Assembly: GCF_000716715.1 (NCBI RefSeq)
Contig: NZ_JNYJ01000044.1
Span: forward strand, 1-64,000
Length of the DNA: 64,000 nucleotides
DNA from: Dactylosporangium aurantiacum
GTDB taxonomy: Bacteria; Actinomycetota; Actinomycetes; Mycobacteriales; Micromonosporaceae
Reading direction: 5' to 3'
The translations under genes were made by a program, and so were the position numbers. Every line of letters begins with the position of its first letter. The first letter of the stretch is position 1. The notes under the pieces were generated by a model that saw only the letters and a list, made by a program, of their open reading frames with translations, was not told the origin of the DNA and ran no database searches. Positions 17,166 to 25,492 of the stretch are shown piece after piece.

Positions 17166-18631
17166 CACTCGTGTACGGGCACGTTGGAGTGCATCCTGGG
17201 AAGGTACTCGGCGAGCAGCCGGCGCATGGTGTCGTCCCGGTCGATCTCGCCGGCGCCGGCGATGTGGTGGACGGTTTCGACCTGCCACGAGGCGCCGTTG
17301 CGGGCGCTGAGGCAGCGCTGCTCGATGACGCCGAGGAGCCGGTCGCGGTGGGAGGGGTCGACGCCCCAGCCGTCGAGGCCCTCGTGGGCCAGGGGCAGCA
17401 GGCGGCGCAGGACCAGCTCGGTGACGGGGACGGCGCCGAGGCCGGGCCAGAAGACGGAGGCGTCGATGCCGAGCCGGGCGGCGGTGTGGAAGTTCTCCTC
17501 GGCGGCGCCGAAGGACATCTGGGTCCAGACGGGGCGGTCCTGTTCGGCGAGGCGGCGCACGAGCCCGAAGTAGAAGGCGGCGTTGGCCATGCTGTCCACG
17601 ACGGTGGGGCCGGCGGGCAGGACCCGGTTCTCGACGCGGACGTGCGGTTTGCCGTCGACGACGTCGTAGATGGGGCGGTTCCAGCGGTACACGGTGCCGT
17701 TGTGCAGCCGCAGCTCGGCGAGCTTCGGCACGCCGCCGCCGTCGAGGACGGCGACCGGGTCCTCGTCCTCGCAGATGGGCAGCAGCGACGGGAAGTAGCG
17801 GACGTTCTCCTCGAACAGGTCGAAGATCGAGGTGATCCACCGCTCGCCGAACCAGACGCGGGGGCGCACGCCCTGCGACTTGAGCTCCTCGGCGCGGGTG
17901 TCGGTGGCCTGTTCGAAGAGCGGGATGCGGGTCTCGCGCCACAGCTCGCGGCCGAAGAGGAACGGCGCGTTGGCGCCGAGGGCGACCTGGACGCCGGCGA
18001 TGGCCTGGGCGGCGTTCCAGTACGCGGCGAACTGCTGCGGCGCGACCTGCAGGTGGAACTGGACGCTGGTGCAGGCGGCCTCGGGCGCGATCGAGTCGCA
18101 GCGCACGTGCAGCCGTTCGACGCCGTCGATGGCGATCATCAGGTCCTCGCCGCGGGCGGCGAAGATCTGCTCGTTGAGCAGTGCGTACCGTGGATTCGCC
18201 GACAGCACGTCGGGGGTGAGCTGGTCGCGGCGCAGGGTGGGCAGGATGCCGATCATGGCCAGGCGCGTGTCGACGCCGGCGGCGTGCTGCTCGGCCGCGT
18301 TGAGGCTGGCGCGGACCTGGTCCTCGAAGCCGGCCAGGCCGTCCCCGGCGAGCCGGCGCGGCGGCACGTTGATCTCGATGTTGAACTGGCCGAGCTCCGT
18401 GACGAACGCCGGGTCGGCGAGGGCGTCGAGGACCCGCTGGTTGCGCAGGGCGGGGTCGTGCTGCTCGTCGACGAGGTTCAGCTCGATCTCCAGGCCGCTC
18501 ATGCCGTCGCCGTCCTCGAAGTGCGCGTCGGCGAGCATCCTGGCGAAGGCGTCGAGGCACTGCCGGACCTTGTCGCGGTAGCGCATGCGGTCTTCACGGC
18601 TGAACTCGGTCGTTTCGACGTCCTTGCCCAT
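17162..18631 (-). CDS. Glutamate-cysteine ligase (GCS2)-like protein
   Basis: The 489-residue protein fits the GCS2-type carboxylate-amine ligase family. Visible landmarks are GLEIELNLVDEQ (metal and glutamate-binding EIE), LGQFNIEINVPPR, CTSVQFHLQVAP, ANAPFLFGRELWRETRIPLFEQ and ELRLHNGTVYRWNRPIYD. It may form a gamma-glutamyl-type peptide bond, but mycothiol or ergothioneine involvement is not shown by the neighbours. ATG 18,631 has a GGAGGTG site upstream. The enoyl-CoA hydratase gene overlaps its end. Confidence 0.85.
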   Translation of the reverse strand: MGKDVETTEFSREDRMRYRDKVRQCLDAFARMLADAHFEDGDGMSGLEIELNLVDEQHDPALRNQRVLDALADPAFVTELGQFNIEINVPPRRLAGDGLAGFEDQVRASLNAAEQHAAGVDTRLAMIGILPTLRRDQLTPDVLSANPRYALLNEQIFAARGEDLMIAIDGVERLHVRCDSIAPEAACTSVQFHLQVAPQQFAAYWNAAQAIAGVQVALGANAPFLFGRELWRETRIPLFEQATDTRAEELKSQGVRPRVWFGERWITSIFDLFEENVRYFPSLLPICEDEDPVAVLDGGGVPKLAELRLHNGTVYRWNRPIYDVVDGKPHVRVENRVLPAGPTVVDSMANAAFYFGLVRRLAEQDRPVWTQMSFGAAEENFHTAARLGIDASVFWPGLGAVPVTELVLRRLLPLAHEGLDGWGVDPSHRDRLLGVIEQRCLSARNGASWQVETVHHIAGAGEIDRDDTMRRLLAEYLPRMHSNVPVHEW

Positions 18632-18689
18632 GGATGTCCCACCTCCGCCGGAGCCGTGACTCTGGCATACCACGCGGCGCGGGTTTTTA

Positions 18690-19115
18690 CTCCTGCATCC
18701 CAACCCGGCTGGTGCTGCGGTTCCTGTGTGGCCTGCCGGTCGCCGAGGTGGCGGCGGCGCCGGGCGTCGCGGAGGGCACGGTCAAGACGGGCCGGCGGCC
18801 CTGTGCCGCCGATCGGCGACGACGCGCTGACGGGGAGGGCGGTATGAGCGGGCTGCTGAAGCCTGGACCGGCGGGACCTGCCGCCGTCCACTGTGGATCT
18901 CGGCATGGTGGTGCGGGCCGGCCGGGCCCGGGAGCGCCGGCGGCGGGTGCTGGAGGTCGCGGCGCCGGTGCTGGTCGCGGCGAAGGGGTGGCGTTGGCGG
19001 CCGGCCGCCGGCCCGCGCCGCGCCCGGCGACACCGTCGTGGACCTGCGCGGTGCGGACGCGGTCGACGAGTGTTACGGCAACGAGCTCCGGAAGAGCCGG
19101 GGGAACGAAAAAGCC
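18690..19115 (+). pseudogene. Remnants of an ECF sigma factor and following anti-sigma-like gene
   Basis: At 18,708-18,800 the plus strand encodes LVLRFLCGLPVAEVAAAPGVAEGTVKTGRR, split here as LVLRFLCGLPVAEVAAA and PGVAEGTVKTGRR, a clear sigma region 4 without the rest of the sigma factor. About 90 bases further, in another frame, comes PPSTVDLGMVVRAGRARERRRRV, typical of the N-terminus of the anti-sigma-like genes that follow such sigma factors. Start, region 2 and stops are missing and the frames do not join, so this is a decayed operon. No other gene is seen in 18,632-19,128. Confidence 0.65.
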
Positions 19116-19149
19116 ACAAACGCGACTAATGCTCGCGTACCTTCAGATC

Positions 19150-20361
19150 ATGGCCGGCCGTACGTTCCTCCTCAGGGTCGCCAACGTGAACCCCGCCAGC
19201 GTGCGGACGCACACCGACCGGGCGCTGTACCGCTCGATCGGGGTCTTCATCCTGCTGTACGGCGTGTACGCGGTCGTCGGCGCCGCGACGTTCGTCGACG
19301 CGAGCACGAACTACGCGCACCCCTGGTGGCAGTGGCTGGTCGGGCCGCCGGTCGCCGCCGCCGTGATCGCCTACGACCGGGCCGTCGTCGGCCGGGTCGC
19401 GGTCAGCTACGACGATCTCGACTCCGCCGATCCGCGGCTGCTGCTGCGCCGGCGCACGTCAGGGCTCTACGCCGGGCGGCTGCTGCTCGCGCTGCTGTTC
19501 GCCGTCGTGATCACCGAGCCGCTGATGCTCGCCCGGTACAAGGGGGAGATCGACGCGTACCTCGGCTCGGTGCACAACCGGCAGCTCATCGAGCTGGAGC
19601 GGACCGGCGCGATCGCCACGTTCGCCGAGCAGGTCGCCGCGCTGCGGGCGCAGGACGCCGCCGACGACGCCGCGGTCGCCGAGCTGCACCGGCTCGCCGC
19701 GGCGAAACGGGCGGAGGCGGCGCAGGTGTACGACCGGGCCCTCGCGGACTCGCGCGCCGACGGCGTCACCCGGCGGGCCGGCTGCCCGGCCGGCGGATTC
19801 TGCGACACCCTCGTGCGGCAGTCCCGGGCGCTGACCGCCGAGGCGACCCGGCTCGACGACGAGGCCACCGCGCTGCAGCGCACGCAGCAGCCGACCCGGC
19901 TGGACCGGGCGAGACAGGTGGCGGCGCTCAACGGGCAGATCGCCGAGCAGCGCACCGACAACCGGCGCTCGGTCGAGGCCGGCGCCGGGTTCGGCGCCCG
20001 CACCACCGCCATGTGGCACCTGGTCAAGGGCGACTTCTGGGGGTTCGGCTTCTTCTACCTGGGCGTCGCCGCGCTGCTGGTCTGCCTCGACTGCGCCGCG
20101 GTGTGGCTGAAGCTGGTCTCGCACGGCAACGGGTACGAGCGCACCGAGGCCCGCGCCGCGCGCCGCCGCGAGCTGAGCGCGACGAAACGGCACGAGCAGC
20201 AGCTGCGGGTCGCCGGGGCGGCGCAGGAGATCGCCGGTGACGGCCTGGACACCGTCGTGGCGGAGCGGCGCCTGATGGACGCCGCGGTCGAGCGGGCGAC
20301 CGCCCGGCTCATGGCGGAACTGGAGGACCAGTCCCTCCCCTCTTCGTCCAGAAGTTCCTGA
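19150..20361 (+). CDS. DUF4407-like membrane protein with coiled coil
   Basis: The 403-residue protein has two N-terminal helices (about residues 25-75), another near 115-135, a long charged coiled-coil region (about 150-285) and a helix near 300-320. This matches DUF4407 proteins, and the VNPASVRTHTDRALYRSIGV opening resembles that family. ATG 19,150 was chosen, but an in-frame ATG at 19,129 would add seven residues; neither has a good ribosome binding site, so a leaderless message is possible. Function is unknown. Confidence 0.75.
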   Translation: MAGRTFLLRVANVNPASVRTHTDRALYRSIGVFILLYGVYAVVGAATFVDASTNYAHPWWQWLVGPPVAAAVIAYDRAVVGRVAVSYDDLDSADPRLLLRRRTSGLYAGRLLLALLFAVVITEPLMLARYKGEIDAYLGSVHNRQLIELERTGAIATFAEQVAALRAQDAADDAAVAELHRLAAAKRAEAAQVYDRALADSRADGVTRRAGCPAGGFCDTLVRQSRALTAEATRLDDEATALQRTQQPTRLDRARQVAALNGQIAEQRTDNRRSVEAGAGFGARTTAMWHLVKGDFWGFGFFYLGVAALLVCLDCAAVWLKLVSHGNGYERTEARAARRRELSATKRHEQQLRVAGAAQEIAGDGLDTVVAERRLMDAAVERATARLMAELEDQSLPSSSRSS

Positions 20362-20404
20362 ATCACTTGCAATTCGACCTGCGGGCCCGGGCAGACTGGT
20401 CGAC

Positions 20405-21994
20405 GTGCGTCACAGCCTGCCCCGCCGCCCCCCGGTGCTGCCGATCGTGATCGGCATCGTCCTGGCGGTGGTCGCCGGGGTCGGCGCCGTCCGCGCCGTC
20501 TGGGTCAGCTCGACCGCCTCGACCGCGACCCCGCCGGCGCGCGGCAACGAGCGGGCCGACCGGTCCCAGACCCGCACCGACCTGCGCTGCGACGGCAAGC
20601 CGTTGAGCGCGCCGCGGGAGCTGCGCGGCATCTGGATCACCACGGTCGAGAACATCGACTGGCCGAGCCGCCCCGGCCTGCCCGACGAGCAGATCAAGGC
20701 CGAGTACCTCGGCTGGCTCGACCTCGCCGGGAAGCGCAACCTGAACGCGGTCTTCGTGCACGTACGCCCGAGCGGTGACGCGCTGTGGCCGTCCGCGTAC
20801 GCGCCCTGGTCGGAGTGGATCACCGGGGTGCGCGGCAAGGCGCCCGGCTTCGACCTGATGCGCTGGATGATCGACGAGACGCACGCCCGCGGGCTGGAGT
20901 TCCACGCCTGGTTCAACCCGTACCGGGGCAGCCAGCCGGCGCCGAGCGGGGCCGGGCCGGACATCAACGCGCTCGCCCCGGACCACCCGCTGCGCAAGCA
21001 CCCCGAGTGGGCGGTCGTCTACCCGGCGGCCGGCACCGGCGGCAGCCGCCTGCACTTCAACCCCGGCATCCCGGCCGCGCGGGAGTTCGTCGAGGACTCG
21101 ATGCTCGAGGCGGTCAAGAACTACGACGTCGACGGCGTGCACTTCGACGACTTCTTCTACCAGTACCCGGTGAACAAGCAGGAGTACCCGGACGGTCCCG
21201 CGTACGCGCAGTACGGCGGCGGGATGAGCCGCGCGGACTGGCGCCGCGACAACGTCAACAAGCTCGTCCAGGAGATGCACGACAAGATCCGCAAGATCAA
21301 GCCGTGGGTGAAGTTCGGCATCAGCCCGTTCGGCATCTGGCGCAACGACCGGACCGACCCGGCCGGTTCACCGACCCGCGGCCTGCAGTCCTACGACGAG
21401 ATCTACGCCGACACCCGCCTGTGGGTGCAGCGGGAGTGGCTCGACTACATCGTGCCGCAGCTGTACTGGAACATCGGCTTCGACGTCGCCGACTACGCCA
21501 AACTGCTGCCCTGGTGGGTCGACGTGGTCAAGGACACCGACGTGCAGCTGTGGATCGGGCAGGCCGACTACCGCGTCGGGCAGTCCGGCGCCTGGTCCGA
21601 CGCCGGCGAGCTGGACCGGCAGCTCGCCATGAACCGCAAGTATCCGCAGGTCACGGGCAGCGTGCACTTCAGCGCCAAGAGCATGCGCAGCGACGCGCTG
21701 GGCTCGGTCACCCGGTACGCCACCAACTTCTACAGCACCCCGGCGCTGCCGCCGGTCATGGCGCAGCTACCCTCCGACATCCCGCCGCCGCCGAAGGTCA
21801 CCGTGTCCGGCACGAAACTGACCTGGCGGGGCAAGGGCACGAGCTCGGCCGTGTACCAGGTGCGCGGCGACAAGGCCGTGCTGCTGGCGGTGCGCCGCGG
21901 CGGCGACGGCGAGGTCACGGTGCCCGACGCCGCCGGCACGTACTGCGTGACGGCGCTGGACCGTTCGTGGAACGAGAGCACTCCGGCGAGGTGA
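20405..21994 (+). CDS. Glycoside hydrolase-like GHL10 (YngK-type) lipoprotein-like enzyme
   Basis: The 529-residue protein starts at GTG 20,405 with a signal-anchor helix, then the GHL10 barrel: ELRGIWITTVENIDWPS, NAVFVHVRPSGDALWPS, EFHAWFNPYRGS, FNPGIPAAREFVEDSMLE, YDVDGVHFDDFFYQYP, VKFGISPFGIWRN and DYIVPQLYWNIG. DVDGVHFDDFF carries the acidic pair expected in the active site. Members act on cell-wall or capsular glycans outside the membrane. The C-terminal 80 residues look like a small beta domain. The SPW gene overlaps its stop (GTGA). Confidence 0.85.
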   Translation: MRHSLPRRPPVLPIVIGIVLAVVAGVGAVRAVWVSSTASTATPPARGNERADRSQTRTDLRCDGKPLSAPRELRGIWITTVENIDWPSRPGLPDEQIKAEYLGWLDLAGKRNLNAVFVHVRPSGDALWPSAYAPWSEWITGVRGKAPGFDLMRWMIDETHARGLEFHAWFNPYRGSQPAPSGAGPDINALAPDHPLRKHPEWAVVYPAAGTGGSRLHFNPGIPAAREFVEDSMLEAVKNYDVDGVHFDDFFYQYPVNKQEYPDGPAYAQYGGGMSRADWRRDNVNKLVQEMHDKIRKIKPWVKFGISPFGIWRNDRTDPAGSPTRGLQSYDEIYADTRLWVQREWLDYIVPQLYWNIGFDVADYAKLLPWWVDVVKDTDVQLWIGQADYRVGQSGAWSDAGELDRQLAMNRKYPQVTGSVHFSAKSMRSDALGSVTRYATNFYSTPALPPVMAQLPSDIPPPPKVTVSGTKLTWRGKGTSSAVYQVRGDKAVLLAVRRGGDGEVTVPDAAGTYCVTALDRSWNESTPAR

Positions 21995-22440
21995 GCACGG
22001 CTCATCCCGGGCCGCGCGAGGTTCGGTCGGTGACCAGCTTCATCTCCGACCAGGACTTCACGACCCCCGCACACGCCCGGGTGACCGCCGACGTCGAGGA
22101 ACGCACCGAACGCCGGGAGTCCTCCCCGGCCCCGTTCCTCGCCGTGGTGTTCCTGGCCTCGGTGTGGCTGGTGGTGTCAGCGGTGCCGATCGGGTACATC
22201 GGGGCCGCCCGGTACGACGTGTTCTGGGGCGACACGGTCGTCGGCGTCGCCGTCGCCATCGTCACCATGGTCCGGATGCTGCGCCCGACCCCGGCCCTCG
22301 CGTGGGTGACCGCCGGGCTCGGCGGCTGGCTGCTGATCGCGCCGCTGGTCCTGCAGTACGGCTGGAGCGCGCCGACCGCCAACGACCTCGCTGTCGGCCT
22401 GGTCATGCTGATCTGCACGGGACTGTCGGCGGCGAGCTGA
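21991..22440 (+). CDS. SPW-repeat-like small membrane protein
   Basis: The 149-residue product has about four hydrophobic helices after a charged N-terminus. Helical segments such as SVWLVVSAVPIGYI and GGWLLIAPLVLQYG resemble SPW-repeat proteins. GTG 21,991 overlaps the stop of the hydrolase gene by 4 bp. An alternative GTG at 22,030 has a GAGG 9 bases upstream and would give 136 residues. Function is unknown. Confidence 0.65.
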   Translation: MSTAHPGPREVRSVTSFISDQDFTTPAHARVTADVEERTERRESSPAPFLAVVFLASVWLVVSAVPIGYIGAARYDVFWGDTVVGVAVAIVTMVRMLRPTPALAWVTAGLGGWLLIAPLVLQYGWSAPTANDLAVGLVMLICTGLSAAS

Positions 22441-22454
22441 GCCCCGGACAGACT

Positions 22455-22489
22455 TCGGGCCCGCCCCGGTGGTGCTGGGGCGGGCCCGA
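22455..22489. terminator. Strong bidirectional terminator
   Basis: TCGGGCCCGCCCC (22,455-22,467) and its exact inverse (22,477-22,489) form a 13-bp stem with a 9-base loop. It lies between the convergent SPW-like and CsbD-like genes. Confidence 0.85.
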
Positions 22490-22503
22490 TGGTGTCACAT
22501 GCG

Positions 22504-22719
22504 TCAGACGCGGTGGTTGGTGTGTCCGCCGGTGATCGCGTCCTTGACGTCAGCGCCGGCGTCCCTGACATGGTCACCGGCCTGCTTCGCCTTGGCGGCG
22601 GCACGCTCGGCGGCGCCTTCGGCCTGCAGCCGCTCGTTGTCGGTGGCGTCGCCGTACTTCTCCTTGGCGGCGCCCTTGAGCTCTTCAGCCTTGTGCTCGA
22701 CCTTGTCCGTGAAGCTCAT
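22504..22719 (-). CDS. CsbD-family stress protein
   Basis: The 71-residue hydrophilic protein contains the CsbD signature KVEHKAEELKGAAKEKYGDATDNERLQAEG. The family is general-stress-induced and of unknown biochemical role. ATG 22,719 has a GGAAGGA site 8-9 bases upstream and overlaps the stop of the DedA-like gene (ATGA). Confidence 0.85.
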   Translation of the reverse strand: MSFTDKVEHKAEELKGAAKEKYGDATDNERLQAEGAAERAAAKAKQAGDHVRDAGADVKDAITGGHTNHRV

Positions 22720-23300
22720 CGCTGATCCTTCCGTCTCGGTTCCGTCGTGCACTGTCTGGGTGCCCGGAGCCGCCACGCGGCAAACACGGTGGTCACTGCG
22801 ACGGACACGACGGTGCCCGCGCCGGCCGCGGCGAACGGCTGGCCGAACACGCGGGCGCCGACGTAGCCGAGCGACACCATCCAGCAGCTCCACAGCACGG
22901 CGCCGAGCAGCAGCGCGGGCAGGAACCGGCGGCGCGGGAACCGCGCGTAGCCGGTGGCGAGGGCGACCGCGGTGCGCCCCATCGGCACGAACCGGCCACC
23001 CGCCACGATGGCGCCGCCCCAGCGGTGCAGTGCCGCGGTGGTGCGCGCCAGGACCTGCCGCGGCCGCCCCGCACGGGTCCAGCGGCCGAAGAGCCGGCGT
23101 CCGCCCCGCCGGGCCGCCTCATGGGTGAGGAGGTCCCCGGCGGCGACCGCGGCCACCGTCGCGGCCAGCACCGCCGGCAGCCGCAGCTGCCCGCCGGCCG
23201 CGAGGGCCCCACCGGCGATCACGCTGGTCTCCGCCGGCAGGACGGGCAGGAGGCAGTCCAGCACCAGCAGCACGAAGATCACGAGGTACGCCCACTCCAC
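22716..23300 (-). CDS. DedA-family membrane protein
   Basis: The 194-residue protein has four to five helices and DedA/SNARE-associated features: LPAETSVIAGGALAAGG, GDLLTHEAARRGGRRLFGRW, and GRFVPMGRTAVALATGYARFPRRRF, the conserved F/GRFxPxxRT motif. DedA proteins work in lipid carrier transport or membrane homeostasis. The GTG 23,300 start has only a weak ribosome binding site. It is coupled to the CsbD gene. Confidence 0.85.
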   Translation of the reverse strand: MEWAYLVIFVLLVLDCLLPVLPAETSVIAGGALAAGGQLRLPAVLAATVAAVAAGDLLTHEAARRGGRRLFGRWTRAGRPRQVLARTTAALHRWGGAIVAGGRFVPMGRTAVALATGYARFPRRRFLPALLLGAVLWSCWMVSLGYVGARVFGQPFAAAGAGTVVSVAVTTVFAAWRLRAPRQCTTEPRRKDQR

Positions 23301-23382
23301 ACCTCAACCGTGCCCCTCGGCGCCGTCCGCGACACCAGTGCCAGCCGGCCGATCGCCAGGGGGCTACCCCTACCACCCTCGT

Positions 23383-24255
23383 TCAGGTCGGCACGTCTTC
23401 GAAGCGGGCGACCAGCGCGGGGTCGTGGAAGGCGATCATGTCAGTGATCAGCCCGCCGGCGATCCACAGCACCGACACCGCGAACGGCTGCCACTCGAGC
23501 GCGCCCTCCGGGCGGACGTGCGCCACGACCGCCGGCATGCGGTTGGCGCCCGTGCAGCGGACCCTGACCTCGCCCAGGCCCGGGCGGCCCTCCCACAGCG
23601 ATGCTTCGATGGCGTCCTTCCCCTGGTACCAGATGCGCCACGGCGGCATCGAGGCCCGCGCGTCCTTCGCCAGCAGGCGCACCATCGCCGGGATGTCGGC
23701 CCGCTGGAACGCGTCGGCGTACCGGCGGGCGACCTCGTGCTCGGCGGCCGTGGCGGGCCCCGCGGCGGCCGGCACCCGGGTCTTCGCCCGCTGCAGGGCG
23801 CTGTTGACCGCCGGGACGGTCATCTCCAGCAGCGTCGCGGTCTCCGCCGCGGACCAGTCGAGCACGTCACGCAGGATCAGCACGGCCCGCTGCCGGGGCG
23901 GCAGGTGCTGCAACGCGGCGAGGAACGCGAGCTCGACACCCTCCCGCGCGACCGCGGCCGCCTCGGGCCCGGCCGCGTCCAGGACCGCGTCGGGGATCGG
24001 CTCCAGCCAGTGCGCCGGCTCGCCGGGCCCCAGGTCGACCGGCAGCGCCCGGCGCGGGCGGGCCTTCAACGCATCGAGGCAGGCGTTCGTGGCGATCCGG
24101 TAGAGCCAGGTGCGCACCGAGGACCGCCCGTCGAACGCGTCGCGGGCCCGCCACGCCTTGAGGTACGTCTCCTGCACCAGGTCCTCGGCCTCGTGCACCG
24201 AGCCGAGCATCCGGTAGCAGTGGACCTCCAGCTCGCGGCGGTACTCCTCCACCAC
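23383..24255 (-). CDS. ECF sigma factor with SnoaL-like C-terminal domain
   Basis: The 290-residue protein has sigma region 2 (HCYRMLGSVHEAEDLVQETYLKAWRARDAF, noted in parts: HCYRMLGSVHEAEDLVQE then TYLKAW), region 4 (LPPRQRAVLILRDVLDWSAAETATLL) and a SnoaL-like extension from about residue 165. This is the plan of SigG/SigJ-type ECF factors, where the extra domain modulates activity. An in-frame TAA just upstream fixes the start at GTG 24,255 or GTG 24,252, which leaves almost no leader; the message is probably leaderless and its promoter overlaps that of the divergent RluA gene. Confidence 0.88.
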   Translation of the reverse strand: MVEEYRRELEVHCYRMLGSVHEAEDLVQETYLKAWRARDAFDGRSSVRTWLYRIATNACLDALKARPRRALPVDLGPGEPAHWLEPIPDAVLDAAGPEAAAVAREGVELAFLAALQHLPPRQRAVLILRDVLDWSAAETATLLEMTVPAVNSALQRAKTRVPAAAGPATAAEHEVARRYADAFQRADIPAMVRLLAKDARASMPPWRIWYQGKDAIEASLWEGRPGLGEVRVRCTGANRMPAVVAHVRPEGALEWQPFAVSVLWIAGGLITDMIAFHDPALVARFEDVPT

Positions 24256-24257
24256 CG

Positions 24258-24270
24258 TATGTTAGGGCGA
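24258..24270 (+). promoter_or_regulatory. Compact divergent leaderless promoter region
   Basis: On the plus strand a -10 TATGTT (24,258-24,263) ends 6 bases before the ATG at 24,270, which suits a leaderless transcript. On the minus strand TAACAT (24,264-24,259) stands 6 bases before GTG 24,252. The two opposed start codons are only 14-17 bases apart, so the promoters must overlap. The -35 boxes are not convincing. Confidence 0.45.
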
Positions 24271-24998
24271 TGTGGGCGGACTACCGGAAGCGCGCGCTGT
24301 TCGAGAGTGACACGGTGCTGGCCCTGGACAAGCCGGTCGGGGTGTCCGTCATGGGCGAGCGACACGAGTCCGACCTGGTGCGGATGGCCGCCGACGCCGG
24401 CGAGACCCTGTACCCGGTGCACCGCATCGACAAGGTCACCTCCGGCGTGATCCTGTTCGCCAAGGACCTCGCCGCGCACGGCGGGCTGACCCGGCAGTTC
24501 AACAAACGGACCGTGGAGAAGGCGTACCTCGCGGTGGTCACCCCCGGCGGCCTGCCCGCCACCGGCCGGGTCGACCTGCCGCTGAGCGTCGGGCGCAAGA
24601 ACCGGGTCAGGATCGCCGCCGCCCGGGAACGCATCGTCGCCGGCCTCGACCCGGACACGGCCGCCGGCACCTGGTCCGTGCCGGCCGACGCCGTGTTCGA
24701 CCAGGTGCCGACGTACCCGTCGGTGACCGAGCTGCGGGTACCGTGGCAGGACGAGCGGCACGCCCTGGTGGTCGCCAACCCGCTGACGGGCCGGCGCCAC
24801 CAGATCCGGGTGCACCTCGCCTGGATCGGTCACCCGATCCTCAACGACCCGCTGTTCGACAAGGCCGCGACGGGCCGCACGCACCTGCACGCGTGGCGGC
24901 TGTCGTTCGACCTGGACGGCGAGCGGGTCACCGTGCAGGCACCGCCGGACGAGGAGTTCCTCGCCCCCGTCCCGGACGCGGTCATCCCGCCGGAGTGA
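24270..24998 (+). CDS. RluA-type RNA pseudouridine synthase
   Basis: The 242-residue protein has the catalytic motif HRIDKVTSG (HRID, with Asp as nucleophile), preceded by LDKPVGVSVM and followed by TVEKAYLAVV, PLTGRRHQIRVHLAWIGHPILND and HLHAWRLSF. It isomerises uridine in RNA, but the exact target (rRNA or tRNA) is not known. It has no S4 domain. It probably starts at a leaderless ATG, and its end overlaps the YCII gene by 17 bp. Confidence 0.9.
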   Translation: MWADYRKRALFESDTVLALDKPVGVSVMGERHESDLVRMAADAGETLYPVHRIDKVTSGVILFAKDLAAHGGLTRQFNKRTVEKAYLAVVTPGGLPATGRVDLPLSVGRKNRVRIAAARERIVAGLDPDTAAGTWSVPADAVFDQVPTYPSVTELRVPWQDERHALVVANPLTGRRHQIRVHLAWIGHPILNDPLFDKAATGRTHLHAWRLSFDLDGERVTVQAPPDEEFLAPVPDAVIPPE

Positions 24999-25341
24999 AG
25001 ACCCGGTGGACCTCGGCCTCGCCCTCCCAGCCCGGCCACAGGTCACGGTGCAGCTTCATGAACCGGGTCGTCCACTCCGTCGCCTCGGCCTTCGTCCTGA
25101 CCTGGTACAACGCGTAACTGATCATCTCCTTGGTCTCCGCGAACGGCCCGTCGACCACGTCCAGGGCGCCGCCGCCGGTCACCGTCACCCGCGCACTGTC
25201 GACGCTCGGCGCGAGCCCCGCCGTGTCCAGCAACGCCCCCGCGGCCGTGGCGTCCTCCCCCAGCTGCATGATCGCCGCCATCAGCTCCGGCGGGGGCGGC
25301 GTCCCGGGGGCAGTCCCCTTCAGCAGCACGAGGTAGCGCAT
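24982..25341 (-). CDS. YCII-family protein
   Basis: The 119-residue protein starts MRYLVLLKG and fits the YCII/DGPF family (VDGPFAETKEMISYALYQVRTKAEATEW, with the DGPF-E tract visible). ATG 25,341 is chosen over ATG 25,347 because the AGGAG site lies 6 bases before the former and would abut the latter. Such genes often sit beside ECF sigma factors with SnoaL domains, and one lies 0.7 kb away here. Confidence 0.88.
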   Translation of the reverse strand: MRYLVLLKGTAPGTPPPPELMAAIMQLGEDATAAGALLDTAGLAPSVDSARVTVTGGGALDVVDGPFAETKEMISYALYQVRTKAEATEWTTRFMKLHRDLWPGWEGEAEVHRVFTPAG

Positions 25342-25416
25342 GTCCATCTCCTGTCAGTAGGTGGCTTCACCGGTACCTCGAACGGCCCGACCCGGATCCG
25401 ACATCATTTTTTTCTT

Positions 25417-25434
25417 GGTATGGCCAGCCATACC
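25417..25434. promoter_or_regulatory. Perfect palindrome between YCII and CPBP genes
   Basis: GGTATGGC (25,417-25,424) and GCCATACC (25,427-25,434) are perfect 8-bp arms around CA, in the divergent intergenic region and next to an unusual T-rich run (25,407-25,416). It lies 59 bases before the CPBP start and 76 before the YCII start. It is a candidate operator for an unidentified regulator. Confidence 0.5.
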
Positions 25435-25492
25435 CCCGACACGGTAGTCAGCGGGCTGGGACCACCGCCCCGGTTTCCATACCGTCACATCC

